From NCBI RefSeq assembly GCF_003977755.1, contig NZ_RQWN01000002.1, positions 62,001 to 126,000 of the forward strand: a stretch of 64,000 nucleotides of DNA. Direction: 5' to 3'. The stretch's first letter is position 1. Each line of letters starts with the position of its first letter. The position numbers and the translations under genes are program-made. Positions 52,127-61,041 of the stretch are shown piece by piece. Below the pieces are notes generated by a model that worked only from the letters and a program-made list of their open reading frames with translations, had not been told where the DNA came from and searched no databases. Origin of the DNA: Haloterrigena salifodinae (GTDB taxonomy: Archaea > Halobacteriota > Halobacteria > Halobacteriales > Natrialbaceae).

Positions 52127-52151
52127 TTCACTGCCGAACGTATAATCTTCT

Positions 52152-52361
52152 ATGATGGAGGGACCAGCAACGTACGCGATCAAACGAGGGAGCAGAATAA
52201 CAGTCGCCTTCGTTATGATTGCGTTCGGGTTCTCCGCTATGCAGCCGTCAAAATCACTGAACTGGCCGGTATCTTTCGCCGGGTCACTTGGACTAGGAAT
52301 CGCCTACGCTACCTTCGTTTACTTCGAGGTTGGTCCGATCCAGAACGCTCGAAGGAACTGA
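52152..52361 (+). CDS. 69-residue two-TM membrane protein
   Basis: Two helices (about 15-33 and 40-58); starts MM at 52152 or 52155. Composition is unusually basic for this genome (RKRGS-, KSLNW and NARRN) and low in Glu. A lower-GC coding segment than the neighbours hints at a different history, but this is weak. No family recognised. Confidence 0.65.
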   Translation: MMEGPATYAIKRGSRITVAFVMIAFGFSAMQPSKSLNWPVSFAGSLGLGIAYATFVYFEVGPIQNARRN

Positions 52362-52388
52362 CGCGAAACGAAGCGCTCTGCTCTCGTA

Positions 52389-52430
52389 GCAACGGGGAGG
52401 TGCCACACCCTTCCTCAATCAATTCGTTCG
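52389..52430 (+). repeat. dispersed GC-rich repeat, copy C
   Basis: GCAACGGGGAGGTGCCACAC then CCTTCCTCAATCAATTCGTT. It matches copies A (42042) and B (47294) with several changes. It begins 28 bp after the stop of the small membrane protein. Confidence 0.65.
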
Positions 52431-52572
52431 TTTCAGTCGTTCACGGACGCTTCGTGCCCTGCTTCTTTCCGAGGCGGTCACTCCGTCCGTGCCTCGCGTC
52501 CGCTCACCGCGGCCACCTCACGCACGTGCCGCTTCCCCCATCGATTTACACCCCGCCCACGAACGACCGCGC

Positions 52573-52917
52573 ATGGGCTACGACACTGCCAGTAAGACCG
52601 ATCCGGAGTCGATTATCGACGACGAATCGGGCGACATGTGGTTCCTCAAGGGCGAACTCGACAGCGACCACGTCGGCATCTCCGTCCTCGAGCTCGAGCC
52701 CGACGGCAAGGGGATGGAACACGACGAGGCCGACCGCGGCCAGGAGGAGATCTACTACGTGGTCAGTGGCACCGCCGAGGTCGAGCTGACCGATCGCGAC
52801 GAGACGGTCACGCTCGAGGAGGACGATGCGATCCGCCTCGACCCCGAGGAGACCCGCCAGATCTTCAACCGCAGCGACGAACGCGTGAAGCTGGTTCTCG
52901 TCGGCGCGCCGCTCTGA
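52573..52917 (+). CDS. cupin-domain protein
   Basis: 114 residues. Motif 1 is MEHDEADRGQEEIYYVVSG (about 49-67) and motif 2 EDDAIRLDPEETRQIFN (about 84-100). The second His/metal ligand is less clear than in the two other cupins here. Substrate unknown. ATG 52573 is preferred to the basic extension from 52489. It follows repeat copy C, 143 bp away. Confidence 0.85.
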   Translation: MGYDTASKTDPESIIDDESGDMWFLKGELDSDHVGISVLELEPDGKGMEHDEADRGQEEIYYVVSGTAEVELTDRDETVTLEEDDAIRLDPEETRQIFNRSDERVKLVLVGAPL

Positions 52918-52966
52918 GCGGTCGCGCCTTCTCGAGTGCGGGTGCCGTCGATCCGCCGTCGTCTCG

Positions 52967-53251
52967 TCAGATGACGTCGTCGGGGTCGTGAACCTCGGCC
53001 ATCCGCCGGGCCTCGGCGGCGTACTGTTCTCGCAGTTCGGGATCGTCGACGGCGCCGAGATTGTCCGACTCGACGTCGACGCCCGCGGTCGTGTCGCGAA
53101 CGTCCGTAAACGAGGTGAGCGCGCGCTCCTTCCGGAAGTAGCGCTCGCCGTCGGTCGTCGCGTAGGTGAGGATGATCAGGTTCTGTTCGTCGTCGGAGTA
53201 GGTCCGTTCGACCAGCCAGACGCGAACGGTATCAGTGGCAGCGCTCGCCAT
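52967..53251 (-). CDS. 94-residue soluble protein, unknown
   Basis: MASAATDTVRVWLVERTY starts a small protein with strands VRVWLVERTYSDDEQNLIILTYATTDGERYF (about 8-38) and an acidic helical end (ELREQYAAEARRMAEVHDPDDV). No Cys and no membrane helix. No family recognised. ATG 53251 is used instead of the longer frame. It is downstream of and on the same strand as the first membrane paralogue gene, separated by 76 bp, so it may be cotranscribed with it. Confidence 0.7.
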   Translation of the reverse strand: MASAATDTVRVWLVERTYSDDEQNLIILTYATTDGERYFRKERALTSFTDVRDTTAGVDVESDNLGAVDDPELREQYAAEARRMAEVHDPDDVI

Positions 53252-53327
53252 GGTCGGTTCTTTGACGGCGAGATACAAGAAGCCCGGCGCGGCGAGCGCT
53301 CCTCGTCGAGGCTGTCGGAGCGCGGTC

Positions 53328-54365
53328 TCACTCCCAGTTGATCTCCTCGCCGCGACTCGAGTCCCGCAGGATGAAGGGACCGATCGCCAGTGTTCGTTTC
53401 GCCATCGTCGCGATCCGCAGGATGAATGCGACCAACAGCAGGAACGGGGCGACGGCGACGGTCGCCGCCGCCGCGACGATCCAGACGAGGACGTCGACGC
53501 CGAGGTAGGTCCCGACCACGGCGTTCGCGTCGAAAAAGAGCAGCATCCCCATCGTGACGACCAGCGCGGGAACGGCGACGTACATCATCGCTCGTGAGAG
53601 GTTGATCAACTCCCACTGGAAATACAGCGTCTTGAAGTGTTCGCGGGCGAGGCCGAACAGCTTCAGCGACTCGAGGAGGTCGTCGTAAGCGGCCTCGGCC
53701 TCGTCGGTGAAGGAGTCAGCGTGGGAGTTCTTGATCCGGCGGGCCCGGAATATCTTCCAGGAGTAGTTGTAGTCCAGCGCGGCCTTGACGACCTCGTAAG
53801 TGCCGAAATCGGCGTCCTCGAGGTCCTCACGGATCGAGTCGGCGTGGGTCGTGACGTTGTCGACGAAGTCGTCGACGCGCTCTTTGAGTTCCTCGTCCTT
53901 GCTCTCCGAGACGGCCTCGCGGAAGTCGGTCGCTCGATCCTCGGAGGCCGCGATGATCGCCTGGACGAACGACGCCGGCTCCGGTGGGCTGATCGGCGCA
54001 TCGATGGACTCCTCGATGTCGGTCCGAAACTCGAGGGCACCGTCGAGTCGTTCGCGCTGGTCCTCGACGGCGCCGAGTTCCTGTGAGAGCACCAGCGAAT
54101 TGATCGTGACAACGAGCGTGACGCCGGTGATCAGTGCAGTGGTTAGGGCCTGAAAGAGCGTCTCGACCGGATCAGCGGTCCCCATGAGCGCCCTGAGCGA
54201 GACGGGACTGACGCGGGCGACGACGAGCAGGCCGACGAAGACGAACAGCATGAGTACCGCGGTGATCAGCCATCGGTTCGCGTTCAGCAGGAGCCAGTGT
54301 TTCGCGGTCGGTGACGCGCTGCGCTTGGCCATCGTGTCGCTGGGCTGGGAGCCGTCGCCGCTCAT
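53328..54365 (-). CDS. 4-TM membrane protein, paralogue 1 of a four-gene family
   Basis: 345 residues. Two N-terminal helices (about 33-52 and 73-95), a 140-residue soluble domain (about 100-245) and two C-terminal helices (about 260-280 and 295-318). Shared signatures: NSLVLSQELGAVEDQRERLD, SPPEPASFV, DFGTYEVVKAALDYNYSWKI, FGLAREHFKTLYFQWELI and AIGPFILRDS. The soluble part is probably cytoplasmic. Paralogues 2 and 3 keep nearly every motif, and paralogue 4 is more diverged. I recognise no described family, so function is unknown. Confidence 0.85.
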   Translation of the reverse strand: MSGDGSQPSDTMAKRSASPTAKHWLLLNANRWLITAVLMLFVFVGLLVVARVSPVSLRALMGTADPVETLFQALTTALITGVTLVVTINSLVLSQELGAVEDQRERLDGALEFRTDIEESIDAPISPPEPASFVQAIIAASEDRATDFREAVSESKDEELKERVDDFVDNVTTHADSIREDLEDADFGTYEVVKAALDYNYSWKIFRARRIKNSHADSFTDEAEAAYDDLLESLKLFGLAREHFKTLYFQWELINLSRAMMYVAVPALVVTMGMLLFFDANAVVGTYLGVDVLVWIVAAAATVAVAPFLLLVAFILRIATMAKRTLAIGPFILRDSSRGEEINWE

Positions 54366-54428
54366 TGCTTTGGCACGAGGGTACGACGATGGTTCGGAAA
54401 TAGTTACGGCAGGACTGCCGTCGGCGAG

Positions 54429-55457
54429 TCAACCCAGATCCTCGTCTCGATCGGACTCCCGCAGGATGAAGGGCCCCATCGCGAGCGTCCGCTTCGCGAC
54501 GGTGGCGATCCGCAGGATATAGACGATGAAGATGACGAACGGCGCGATGCCGATCACGAACCCCGCGCTGGTCACCCAAACGAGGTTATCGATCCCCAGA
54601 AACGTCCCCGGGAACGCGGTGCCGTCGATGTACATCATCAGCAGCGCCATCACCGTGAGGGCGGGGACCGAGACGTACAGCAGCGCCCGTGAGAGGTTGA
54701 TCAGTTCCCACTGGAAGTACAGCGTCTTGAAGTGCTCCCTGGCCGGTCCGAAGAATTTCAGGATTTTGATCATCTCGTCGATCTCGTCGTCCGCATCCTC
54801 CGACAGGTCGTCGTCGTGGTCCGCGCGGATCTTCCGCGCGTCGTAGATCTTTCGCGAGTAGTTGAAGTTCAGCGCGTTCCAGATCACGTCGAACGTGCCG
54901 AACTGGGCGTCCTTGAGGTCGTCCTTGACGACGCGTGCGTTCTCGGTCGTATCGTCGACGTAGTCGGAGACTTTCTCCTGAAGCTCGTCGCTGTGGTCGT
55001 CCGACACCGCCTGCTCGAAGTCCTCCGCTTCCTCCTCGACGCCGTCGACGAGTTCGTAGAGGAACGCCGCGGGTTCCGGCGGGGTCACGTCCTCGTCCTC
55101 GAGCGAGTCCTCGATATCCCGACGGAAATTCATCGCCTCCTGCATCCGATCCCGCTGTTCGCCGACGGCGCCGAGCTCCTGCGAGAGCACCAGCTGGTTG
55201 ATCGTGACGACGATCGACGTGCCCGTGATAATCGCCCCGATGAATCCAGAGAAGATCCAGAAGGTCGCGTTGTGTCGTTCGACGAGTACACGGTGGGGCG
55301 CGAGCCCGAACAGATTGGCCCCGACCAGCACGGCGAACACGATCACCAGCACGGCCGCTGTGAAGAGCCAGCGGTTCAGCCGAAGCAACACCCACAGCCG
55401 CGGGCCGCCGACGCCGGCCCGTTGGCCCAACACGCCGCTCGAGTCCGAGTCGCTCAT
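54429..55457 (-). CDS. 4-TM membrane protein, paralogue 2
   Basis: 342 residues starting MSDSDSSGVLGQRAGVG. Same plan as paralogue 1: TM1-TM2, soluble domain and TM3-TM4. Motifs: NQLVLSQELGAVGEQRDRMQ, TPPEPAAFLYEL, FGTFDVIWNALNFNYSRKI, FGPAREHFKTLYFQWELI and AMGPFILRES. It lies 63 bp upstream of paralogue 1 on the same strand and could form one operon with it. ATG 55457 is chosen because the extension to 55601 is basic and overlaps the promoter of paralogue 3. Confidence 0.85.
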   Translation of the reverse strand: MSDSDSSGVLGQRAGVGGPRLWVLLRLNRWLFTAAVLVIVFAVLVGANLFGLAPHRVLVERHNATFWIFSGFIGAIITGTSIVVTINQLVLSQELGAVGEQRDRMQEAMNFRRDIEDSLEDEDVTPPEPAAFLYELVDGVEEEAEDFEQAVSDDHSDELQEKVSDYVDDTTENARVVKDDLKDAQFGTFDVIWNALNFNYSRKIYDARKIRADHDDDLSEDADDEIDEMIKILKFFGPAREHFKTLYFQWELINLSRALLYVSVPALTVMALLMMYIDGTAFPGTFLGIDNLVWVTSAGFVIGIAPFVIFIVYILRIATVAKRTLAMGPFILRESDRDEDLG

Positions 55458-55603
55458 TGACTGTGTCGAAGGGACCACGCCGTCGGGTAAAAGACTCATC
55501 CGGGCGAAAGCAACCCCGACGTCGACGGCCGCACTTCGTTCCCCGAAGCGGCTACCGCTGACGGCCAAAGGCTTGTAGGAGGGGCCATGGTACGACCGCA
55601 TCC

Positions 55604-56656
55604 ATGAGGAAGTCCGGCGAGAGTGCCAGCGATGAGACGTCGAACACCATGGTCGACCGCGTTCGCGGCGGTCGACCCATGCTGTGGTTTCTGGTCGAGG
55701 GGAATCGCGTTCTCGTCGCCTGCGTGATGCTCGCCGTTTCCTACGCTCTGCTCGTCGTTCTCGGGACGTTCGGCCCCGGCTCCATCTCGAAGCTGTTCGA
55801 CCCCGCTCCGATCGCCTCGACGTTCACCCCGACCATCATCGGGATCATCATGGGCGTCACCCTCATCTTGACGTTCAACCAGTTCGTCCTCGCCGAGGAA
55901 CTCGGCCCGGTCGGCGATCAGCGCGAGCGCATGGCCGGCGCGATGGAGTTCCGCCGAGATACCGAAGACGCCGTCGATCGAACTACCAGCCCGCCGGAAC
56001 CCTCCGCGTTCCTCCGCGGCCTCGTCGACGCGACCGGGGACCGGGCCGACGAACTCATCGCGACGCTCGAGTCCGACCCGGATCTCGACGAGGCGGTCCG
56101 TCAGGACGTCCGCGAGTACGCCGAGGGGATCGCCGCCGACGCCGAGCGGGTCGCCGACAAACTCGAGGGTAAACAGTTCGGCCAGTTCGAGGTCGTCAAG
56201 GCCGCGTTGGAGTACAACTACTCCTGGAAGATCTACACCGGAAACCGTGTGCGAAATCGCCACGAGGAGACGCTCCCCCACGACATCGACGCGCAACTCG
56301 AGGAGTTGCTCGAGGTCCTCAGCTTTTTCGGCCCCGCCCGCGAGCACTTCAAGACGCTGTACTTCCGGTGGGAGATCATCACCCTCTCGCGGTCGCTGGC
56401 GTATCTCGCCCTGCCGGCGCTGGCGGTTTCGGCGTACATGATCCTCGTCTTCGAAGTCGGTGACGTGGCCGGGGTGATCGCGGGGTTCGATCAGGGACTG
56501 TTGTTCGTCGGCCTCGCCTTCGCCGTCGGTGTGACGCCCTTCGCGATCTTCCTGTCATACATCCTTCGGGTCGTCACCGTCGCGAAGTGGACGCTCGCGA
56601 TCGGCCCGTTCATCCTCCGAGAGACCGACCGTGGCGAGGACGTCGGCTGGGAGTAG
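55604..56656 (+). CDS. 4-TM membrane protein, paralogue 3
   Basis: 350 residues. Shares NQFVLAEELGPVGDQRERMA, SPPEPSAFLRGL, FGQFEVVKAALEYNYSWKI, FGPAREHFKTLYFRWEII and AIGPFILRET with paralogues 1 and 2. It is on the opposite strand from paralogues 1 and 2, so the arrangement is divergent with 146 bp between starts (55458-55603). Its stop (56654-56656) directly abuts the stop of paralogue 4 on the other strand: tail to tail with no spacer. Confidence 0.85.
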   Translation: MRKSGESASDETSNTMVDRVRGGRPMLWFLVEGNRVLVACVMLAVSYALLVVLGTFGPGSISKLFDPAPIASTFTPTIIGIIMGVTLILTFNQFVLAEELGPVGDQRERMAGAMEFRRDTEDAVDRTTSPPEPSAFLRGLVDATGDRADELIATLESDPDLDEAVRQDVREYAEGIAADAERVADKLEGKQFGQFEVVKAALEYNYSWKIYTGNRVRNRHEETLPHDIDAQLEELLEVLSFFGPAREHFKTLYFRWEIITLSRSLAYLALPALAVSAYMILVFEVGDVAGVIAGFDQGLLFVGLAFAVGVTPFAIFLSYILRVVTVAKWTLAIGPFILRETDRGEDVGWE

Positions 56657-57706
56657 TCAGGCGTCCTCGCCGTACGTCACGTCGAACGGCCCTTCGTCGG
56701 GGTCCTTCTGGGGGACCATCGGCCCGACCGAGGCGCTACGGCGCGTGACGGTCGCCGTCCGGAGAATGTAGGACACGAGGAGGGCGAGCGGTGTGAGGCC
56801 GACGACGATCAGCCCCATAGTGACGGACGGGAGCACGGCGGCGCTGACGCTCGGGCCCGTGAAGTCGGCGTACAGGAGTCCGATCAGGATCGCGGACAGG
56901 ATCGACGGCACGCCGCAGTAAATCGTCAGCTGCGAGAACCGGGTGAGCTCCCGCTGCAGGTAGGTCGTCTTGAACTGCTCGCGGGCCACGCCGAACAGCT
57001 TCAGGGAGTCGATCAACTCGTCGAGGTGCTCCGCCGCCGTCGGCGACAGTTCGTCGCCGTACTCGCCGCGCAGATACGTGGCGACGTGCAGGTGCCACGC
57101 CTCGTCGTAGTTGATCGCCGCGGAGATGGCCGTGAACGAGCCGAACTCCCCCTCTTCGAGGACCTCGTCGACGCGCTCGGTCCGTTCCTGGATCGCGTTC
57201 GTGTACCGCGTGATGGGCTCGCGGACCTCGTCGTCGCTATTTTCGACCGCGTTCGCGAGGTCGGCGGCGTCGTGACGGATCGATTCGGTGAGCAACTCGA
57301 GGACCCGCGTCGGCGTGGGCGGACTCGCCGGAACCATCGTGGTCGTCGCGACGTCCCGCCGAAAGTCGATGACGCCCTCGAGTCGATCCCGCGCTCTACC
57401 GGCCGCGCTGAACTCCTGAGAGAGAATGAGCTGGTTGACCGAGACGACCAGCGTCACTAGCGAGAACGTTCCGGCGATCATGCCGCTGGCGACGCGCGTG
57501 ACGGAGTTGGGATTCGTAAACGCGATGATTCTGAGCCAGCGGAGGACGACCAGCAGTGCGAGTACGACGCCCGACAGGAGCACCGCGACCGCCACGCGGT
57601 CCCCCTCGACGACGAACCACTCTCGGAACCCGGACAGTACGCCCGATTTCGATCCGACATCTGCTCCGAACGACTCGAGCGAATCGTCCGTCTCGGAGGG
57701 ACTCAT
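56657..57706 (-). CDS. 4-TM membrane protein, diverged paralogue 4
   Basis: 349 residues from MSPSETDDSLESFG. Plan as in the others, but motifs have drifted: NQLILSQEFSAAGRARDRLE, SPPTPTRVLEL, FGSFTAISAAINYDEAW, FGVAREQFKTTYLQRELT and ASVGPMVPQK. The spacing of every block is kept, so homology is clear. Divergence suggests it is not a recent duplicate. The longer frame to 57904 adds a basic N-terminus and is rejected. Function unknown. Confidence 0.82.
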   Translation of the reverse strand: MSPSETDDSLESFGADVGSKSGVLSGFREWFVVEGDRVAVAVLLSGVVLALLVVLRWLRIIAFTNPNSVTRVASGMIAGTFSLVTLVVSVNQLILSQEFSAAGRARDRLEGVIDFRRDVATTTMVPASPPTPTRVLELLTESIRHDAADLANAVENSDDEVREPITRYTNAIQERTERVDEVLEEGEFGSFTAISAAINYDEAWHLHVATYLRGEYGDELSPTAAEHLDELIDSLKLFGVAREQFKTTYLQRELTRFSQLTIYCGVPSILSAILIGLLYADFTGPSVSAAVLPSVTMGLIVVGLTPLALLVSYILRTATVTRRSASVGPMVPQKDPDEGPFDVTYGEDA

Positions 57707-57956
57707 GGCGCCACGTTCCACGGACCCGACAATAAGGTCCTGCGTTGCACACCGCCACGCCGCACTCGGACCACGGCGGCCGCGACGTGGGTCCGGGCGC
57801 AGGTAGCCGACAGTGTTTGATGGTGGCAATTCACTCGGACGCGTCCCCTCGGCCTCGAGAATTGCCCCTTCAGGGACTACACTGAAATGTGTCGGCGGTG
57901 TCAATCAGATACATGCTCGGTGACGGAACCCACTCGCGGAGGGGGACGCGAGGACG

Positions 57957-58466
57957 ATGACCCAGCAGGAGTCGACGAGCCGACGCCGCCTCCTCGCGGC
58001 GGTCGGTGCGGGCGTCTCGGCCGCGGTCGCCGGCTGTACCGGCAGCGGGGGCCTCGCCGGCGAACCCTCCTACGAGGACGGCAACGGCGTCGAAATAAAC
58101 GCCAGCAACGTCTCGAGTCGAAACACCTCGGAGATGTCCACGGCGGCGGCGCTCGCCAATCAGCAGCCCTCGCAGTCGGTGACGCCGCTAGACCCGCTCT
58201 CGCTGACCGACCACGAGTTTATCGTCGAAGACGGCTATCTCGGGTCGACCGTGCAGGGAACCGTCGAGAACACGGGCAGCGATCGGCTCCAGATCGTCGA
58301 AGTGCGAACTCGGATCTACAACGACGCCGGCAACGTGATCGGTCAGTATCTGACCACGACAGGAGACCTCGGGGGCGGCGAAACCTGGGAATTTCTGGTG
58401 GTCGTCCTCGAGGCGCCGTCGGACGTCGCCGACTACGACATCGCGGTGTTGGGAACGCCGTCCTAG
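57957..58466 (+). CDS. Tat lipoprotein with an FxLYD-like domain
   Basis: 169 residues. Tat signal SRRRLLAAVGAG (about 8-19) with a lipobox VAGC (Cys about 28), so it is lipid-anchored outside the membrane. The Gly/Ser/Asn spacer precedes an FxLYD-type beta sandwich (about 85-160: LGSTVQGTVENTGSDRLQIVEVRTRIYND), often a binding or adhesion module. Function unknown. It is convergent with the following HTH gene (36 bp between stops). Confidence 0.88.
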   Translation: MTQQESTSRRRLLAAVGAGVSAAVAGCTGSGGLAGEPSYEDGNGVEINASNVSSRNTSEMSTAAALANQQPSQSVTPLDPLSLTDHEFIVEDGYLGSTVQGTVENTGSDRLQIVEVRTRIYNDAGNVIGQYLTTTGDLGGGETWEFLVVVLEAPSDVADYDIAVLGTPS

Positions 58467-58502
58467 CGGCTCTCCGGCCGCGACCTGACGCACCGGCTCC
58501 CC

Positions 58503-58862
58503 TCAGTCGGTGGACTCAAGGAGTTCGTCGGCGACGCCCTCCTCGACGATTTCGGGGGCGACGTTGAGCGCGTACGCGGGGCGTCCCTTCCCAGTCGGCG
58601 ACGTCCCTTCGGTTTCGATCTCCTCGACGAACCCCTCGTCCTCGAGTCGGTAGAGCGATCGCATTACGTCTGCTTCAGTGAGCGTCCCGATGACGCCCAC
58701 ATTGACGCCCTCGAGTTGCGTCCTGCAGACGCGTCGCAGCACGTGGGTCTGGGCCGGCGTCTCGTCGCGTCGCTGCAGTTCGGCGACGCCAAGTAAGACG
58801 ACTTGGTTGGTCAGCGAAATCTCGTCGAACGCGTCCGTATCTGTCTCCGTATCCGTGGCCAT
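58503..58862 (-). CDS. winged-helix DNA-binding protein
   Basis: 119 residues. One wHTH (about 15-100): LTNQVVLLGVAELQRRDET, ...TEADVMRSLYRLEDEGFVEE and GKGRPAYALNV as wing. The middle resembles the winged-helix of Cdc6/Orc1-type and other haloarchaeal small regulators. It lies 126 bp downstream of the pspA gene, same strand, so it may be its regulator or cotranscribed. Target unknown. Confidence 0.8.
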   Translation of the reverse strand: MATDTETDTDAFDEISLTNQVVLLGVAELQRRDETPAQTHVLRRVCRTQLEGVNVGVIGTLTEADVMRSLYRLEDEGFVEEIETEGTSPTGKGRPAYALNVAPEIVEEGVADELLESTD

Positions 58863-58988
58863 ACTCGGCGTTCAACGTCGACTGTGGTAGTCGTTACCCC
58901 ACTGACCACTGCGAGAAAACGATCGCGCGGGATCCGACAGGGACCGGTCGCCGCTCGCTTCGCTATCGGGGCGCTTTCGACGGCGAAC

Positions 58989-59828
58989 TCAGGCGTTCTC
59001 CTCGTCCTGAAGCTCCGCGAGTTCGGCCTCGACTTCGCTGTCGTCGACCTCCGCCTCCATGTCCTCGATGTCCTCCTCGACGGCCTCGTTCTCGACGTCG
59101 CCGGCCGGTTCGGCCTCGGTTTCGCTGCTTCCGTCCCCCATCTCGGATTTCAACGTCTCGAGTTCGGCCTCGACGCCGCTGTCGGTCTCCAGTTGCTCGA
59201 GTTCGCGATCGATGTTGTCCTTGTCCGAGAGGACGTCGTCGAACGCGCCGGACTCGTGGAGTTCGTCCATCGCGGCGGCTCGGGCTTCCATGTCTTCGGT
59301 CTGCTCCTCGGCGCGATCGATCGCTCGACCGACGTCCTCGAACTCCTCGCCGGTGGCCGTTATCGCTTCGGACACCGTCGAACTCGCCTTCGCGGCCTCG
59401 TGGCGGGCCTTCATCGTCTCCTTCTTGGTGCGGAACTCCTCGATGCGGCTCTGGAGCTCGTTCTTCTGGTCGATCAGCTTGTCCTGCTGGCTCTGTAAGT
59501 TCGTTATCTGGCGCTCGAGATCCTCGATCTGGTTCATCTTCGTCTTCTTCTTCTCGAGTGCGCGCCGCGCCAGATCCTCCTGGCCCTGCTGGACCGCGGT
59601 TCGGGCCTGATCGTTGTGTTTGTCGACGTTCTCCTCCAGGCGCCGTTTCTGCATCTCGAGGCGCTTTTTCTGCGTGGTCAGATCCGCGATGCCCCGTTTG
59701 ACGTCCTGGAGCTGGTCGCGCATCTGCTCGTAGGAGTAGTCGAGCGTCTCCGTCGGATCCTCGGCGCGGTTGAGCACCGAGTTGAGCTTCGACCGGATGA
59801 TGTAGGAGGTCCGAGAGAGGATGCCCAT
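58989..59828 (-). CDS. pspA: PspA/IM30 family membrane-stress protein
   Basis: 279 residues. Long coiled coil (about 25-190: ETLDYSYEQMRDQLQDVKRGIADL... ) as in PspA/Vipp1, with an acidic C-terminal tail beyond about 215. The N-terminal MGILSRTSYIIRSKLNSVLNRAEDP is the amphipathic membrane-binding helix. PspA oligomerises on stressed membranes. ATG 59828 matches family starts. It is flanked by an HTH gene downstream (58503) and an ArsR-type zinc regulator upstream (59985). Confidence 0.93.
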   Translation of the reverse strand: MGILSRTSYIIRSKLNSVLNRAEDPTETLDYSYEQMRDQLQDVKRGIADLTTQKKRLEMQKRRLEENVDKHNDQARTAVQQGQEDLARRALEKKKTKMNQIEDLERQITNLQSQQDKLIDQKNELQSRIEEFRTKKETMKARHEAAKASSTVSEAITATGEEFEDVGRAIDRAEEQTEDMEARAAAMDELHESGAFDDVLSDKDNIDRELEQLETDSGVEAELETLKSEMGDGSSETEAEPAGDVENEAVEEDIEDMEAEVDDSEVEAELAELQDEENA

Positions 59829-59984
59829 AGTCGTACGTATCGCTCGTCGCCCTTAAAAACATCACATCGTCAACAGTCTGCGATGAACGCGGCCGCCACC
59901 GGGGCGATCGCTCGACGCTGGTTACCGGCCGCCTACTCGCTCGAGCGACCCGAAGTTGGCGCGAGGTTCGCGGGCCTCGAGGCG

Positions 59985-60914
59985 CTACGAACCGACGGTG
60001 ACCGAGCGGACCGCGAACGCGTCGTCGACGACGGCCGTCACCGAGCCGTTCCCCTCGTCGCCGTCGACCTCGAGCGCGATCCGCGTCGGCTCTCGAGACT
60101 CGACTCGCACCGTCGGAGCCGGCAACTCCCAGTCGTAGCGCTCGAGGTCGAAGCCGGCATCGGCGAGCGCGCCCGCGGCCTGGGCGTCGGTCAGCAACGC
60201 CGTCATCGGCCGTACGCCCGCGAGGAACGTGCAGTCATCGCAGGTGATTTCGACCCAGGGATCGCGCCCGCAGTCTGCGATTTCGGCGCCACCAGCGTCG
60301 CCGTTGCCGTCGCTGCCGCCGTCGTTGTCGCTCTCGAGGGCCTCGAGACGGAGGGTGACGGTCGTCGCCCCCGCACAGAACGGACACTGACCGGCGCGGG
60401 CCAGTCCGATGTCGCGTCTGGCGCGACGGGCGACCGTGCGGGCGATCGCGCCCGCGTCCTGCTCCTCGAGGCCGTTCTTCGGGAACGGATAGGTGAACCC
60501 GTCCCACTCCTCGCACGCCGGGCAGTCGACGGTCGCGAATCCGCGCTCGTAGCACAGGACCAGCGCCGCCTCACAGCGGGGACACGCCGACTCGATTTCG
60601 CTCGACTCGAACTCGCGGCGCTCGGTCGGCCGGTGAGCGAGCACGGTCCTGTAAAGCGCGGTCACGCTCGCCGTCGGCACGTAGCCGTCCTCGACTTCGC
60701 GGACGTAGACGCCCCGAAGCTTGTCGAGGTGGTAGTTGAACTTCCCGCTGTCACGCATCCCGACCGCGTCCATCAGCTCGGCGTAGGACTTCGGCTCCGT
60801 GTAGACGGCGTCCCAGTCCTCGAGCAACGCCAGCAGGATCTCGAGGCGGATCTCGTGGTTCAGTATGGAGAATGCCTCCCGAACGGTGGGCTCCGGTGCG
60901 TCGTCCGTCGTCAT
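59985..60914 (-). CDS. ArsR-type winged-helix protein with two zinc ribbons
   Basis: 309 residues. N-terminal wHTH (about 12-90: EAFSILNHEIRLEILLALLEDWDAVYTEPKSYAELMDAVGMRDSGKFNYHLDKL). Then CPRC/CPAC (about 109-132) and CPFC/CDDC (about 180-230), two zinc ribbons, and a C-terminal beta domain. It would be a metal-binding transcription factor. It stands 156 bp upstream of pspA on the same strand, so a role in membrane or metal stress is inferred. ATG 60914 is favoured over 60932. Confidence 0.87.
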   Translation of the reverse strand: MTTDDAPEPTVREAFSILNHEIRLEILLALLEDWDAVYTEPKSYAELMDAVGMRDSGKFNYHLDKLRGVYVREVEDGYVPTASVTALYRTVLAHRPTERREFESSEIESACPRCEAALVLCYERGFATVDCPACEEWDGFTYPFPKNGLEEQDAGAIARTVARRARRDIGLARAGQCPFCAGATTVTLRLEALESDNDGGSDGNGDAGGAEIADCGRDPWVEITCDDCTFLAGVRPMTALLTDAQAAGALADAGFDLERYDWELPAPTVRVESREPTRIALEVDGDEGNGSVTAVVDDAFAVRSVTVGS

Positions 60915-61041
60915 GGGCGATCGTTCTCCCAACGGTGCATTGATCGTTCCGGACGGTCGGGCGTGGTGCGTGACGTGTCATCACGCGTTGTGAAATTGAC
61001 TTCGCAAAGCGATTACATACTGACCGGACCGATACTGTCCT

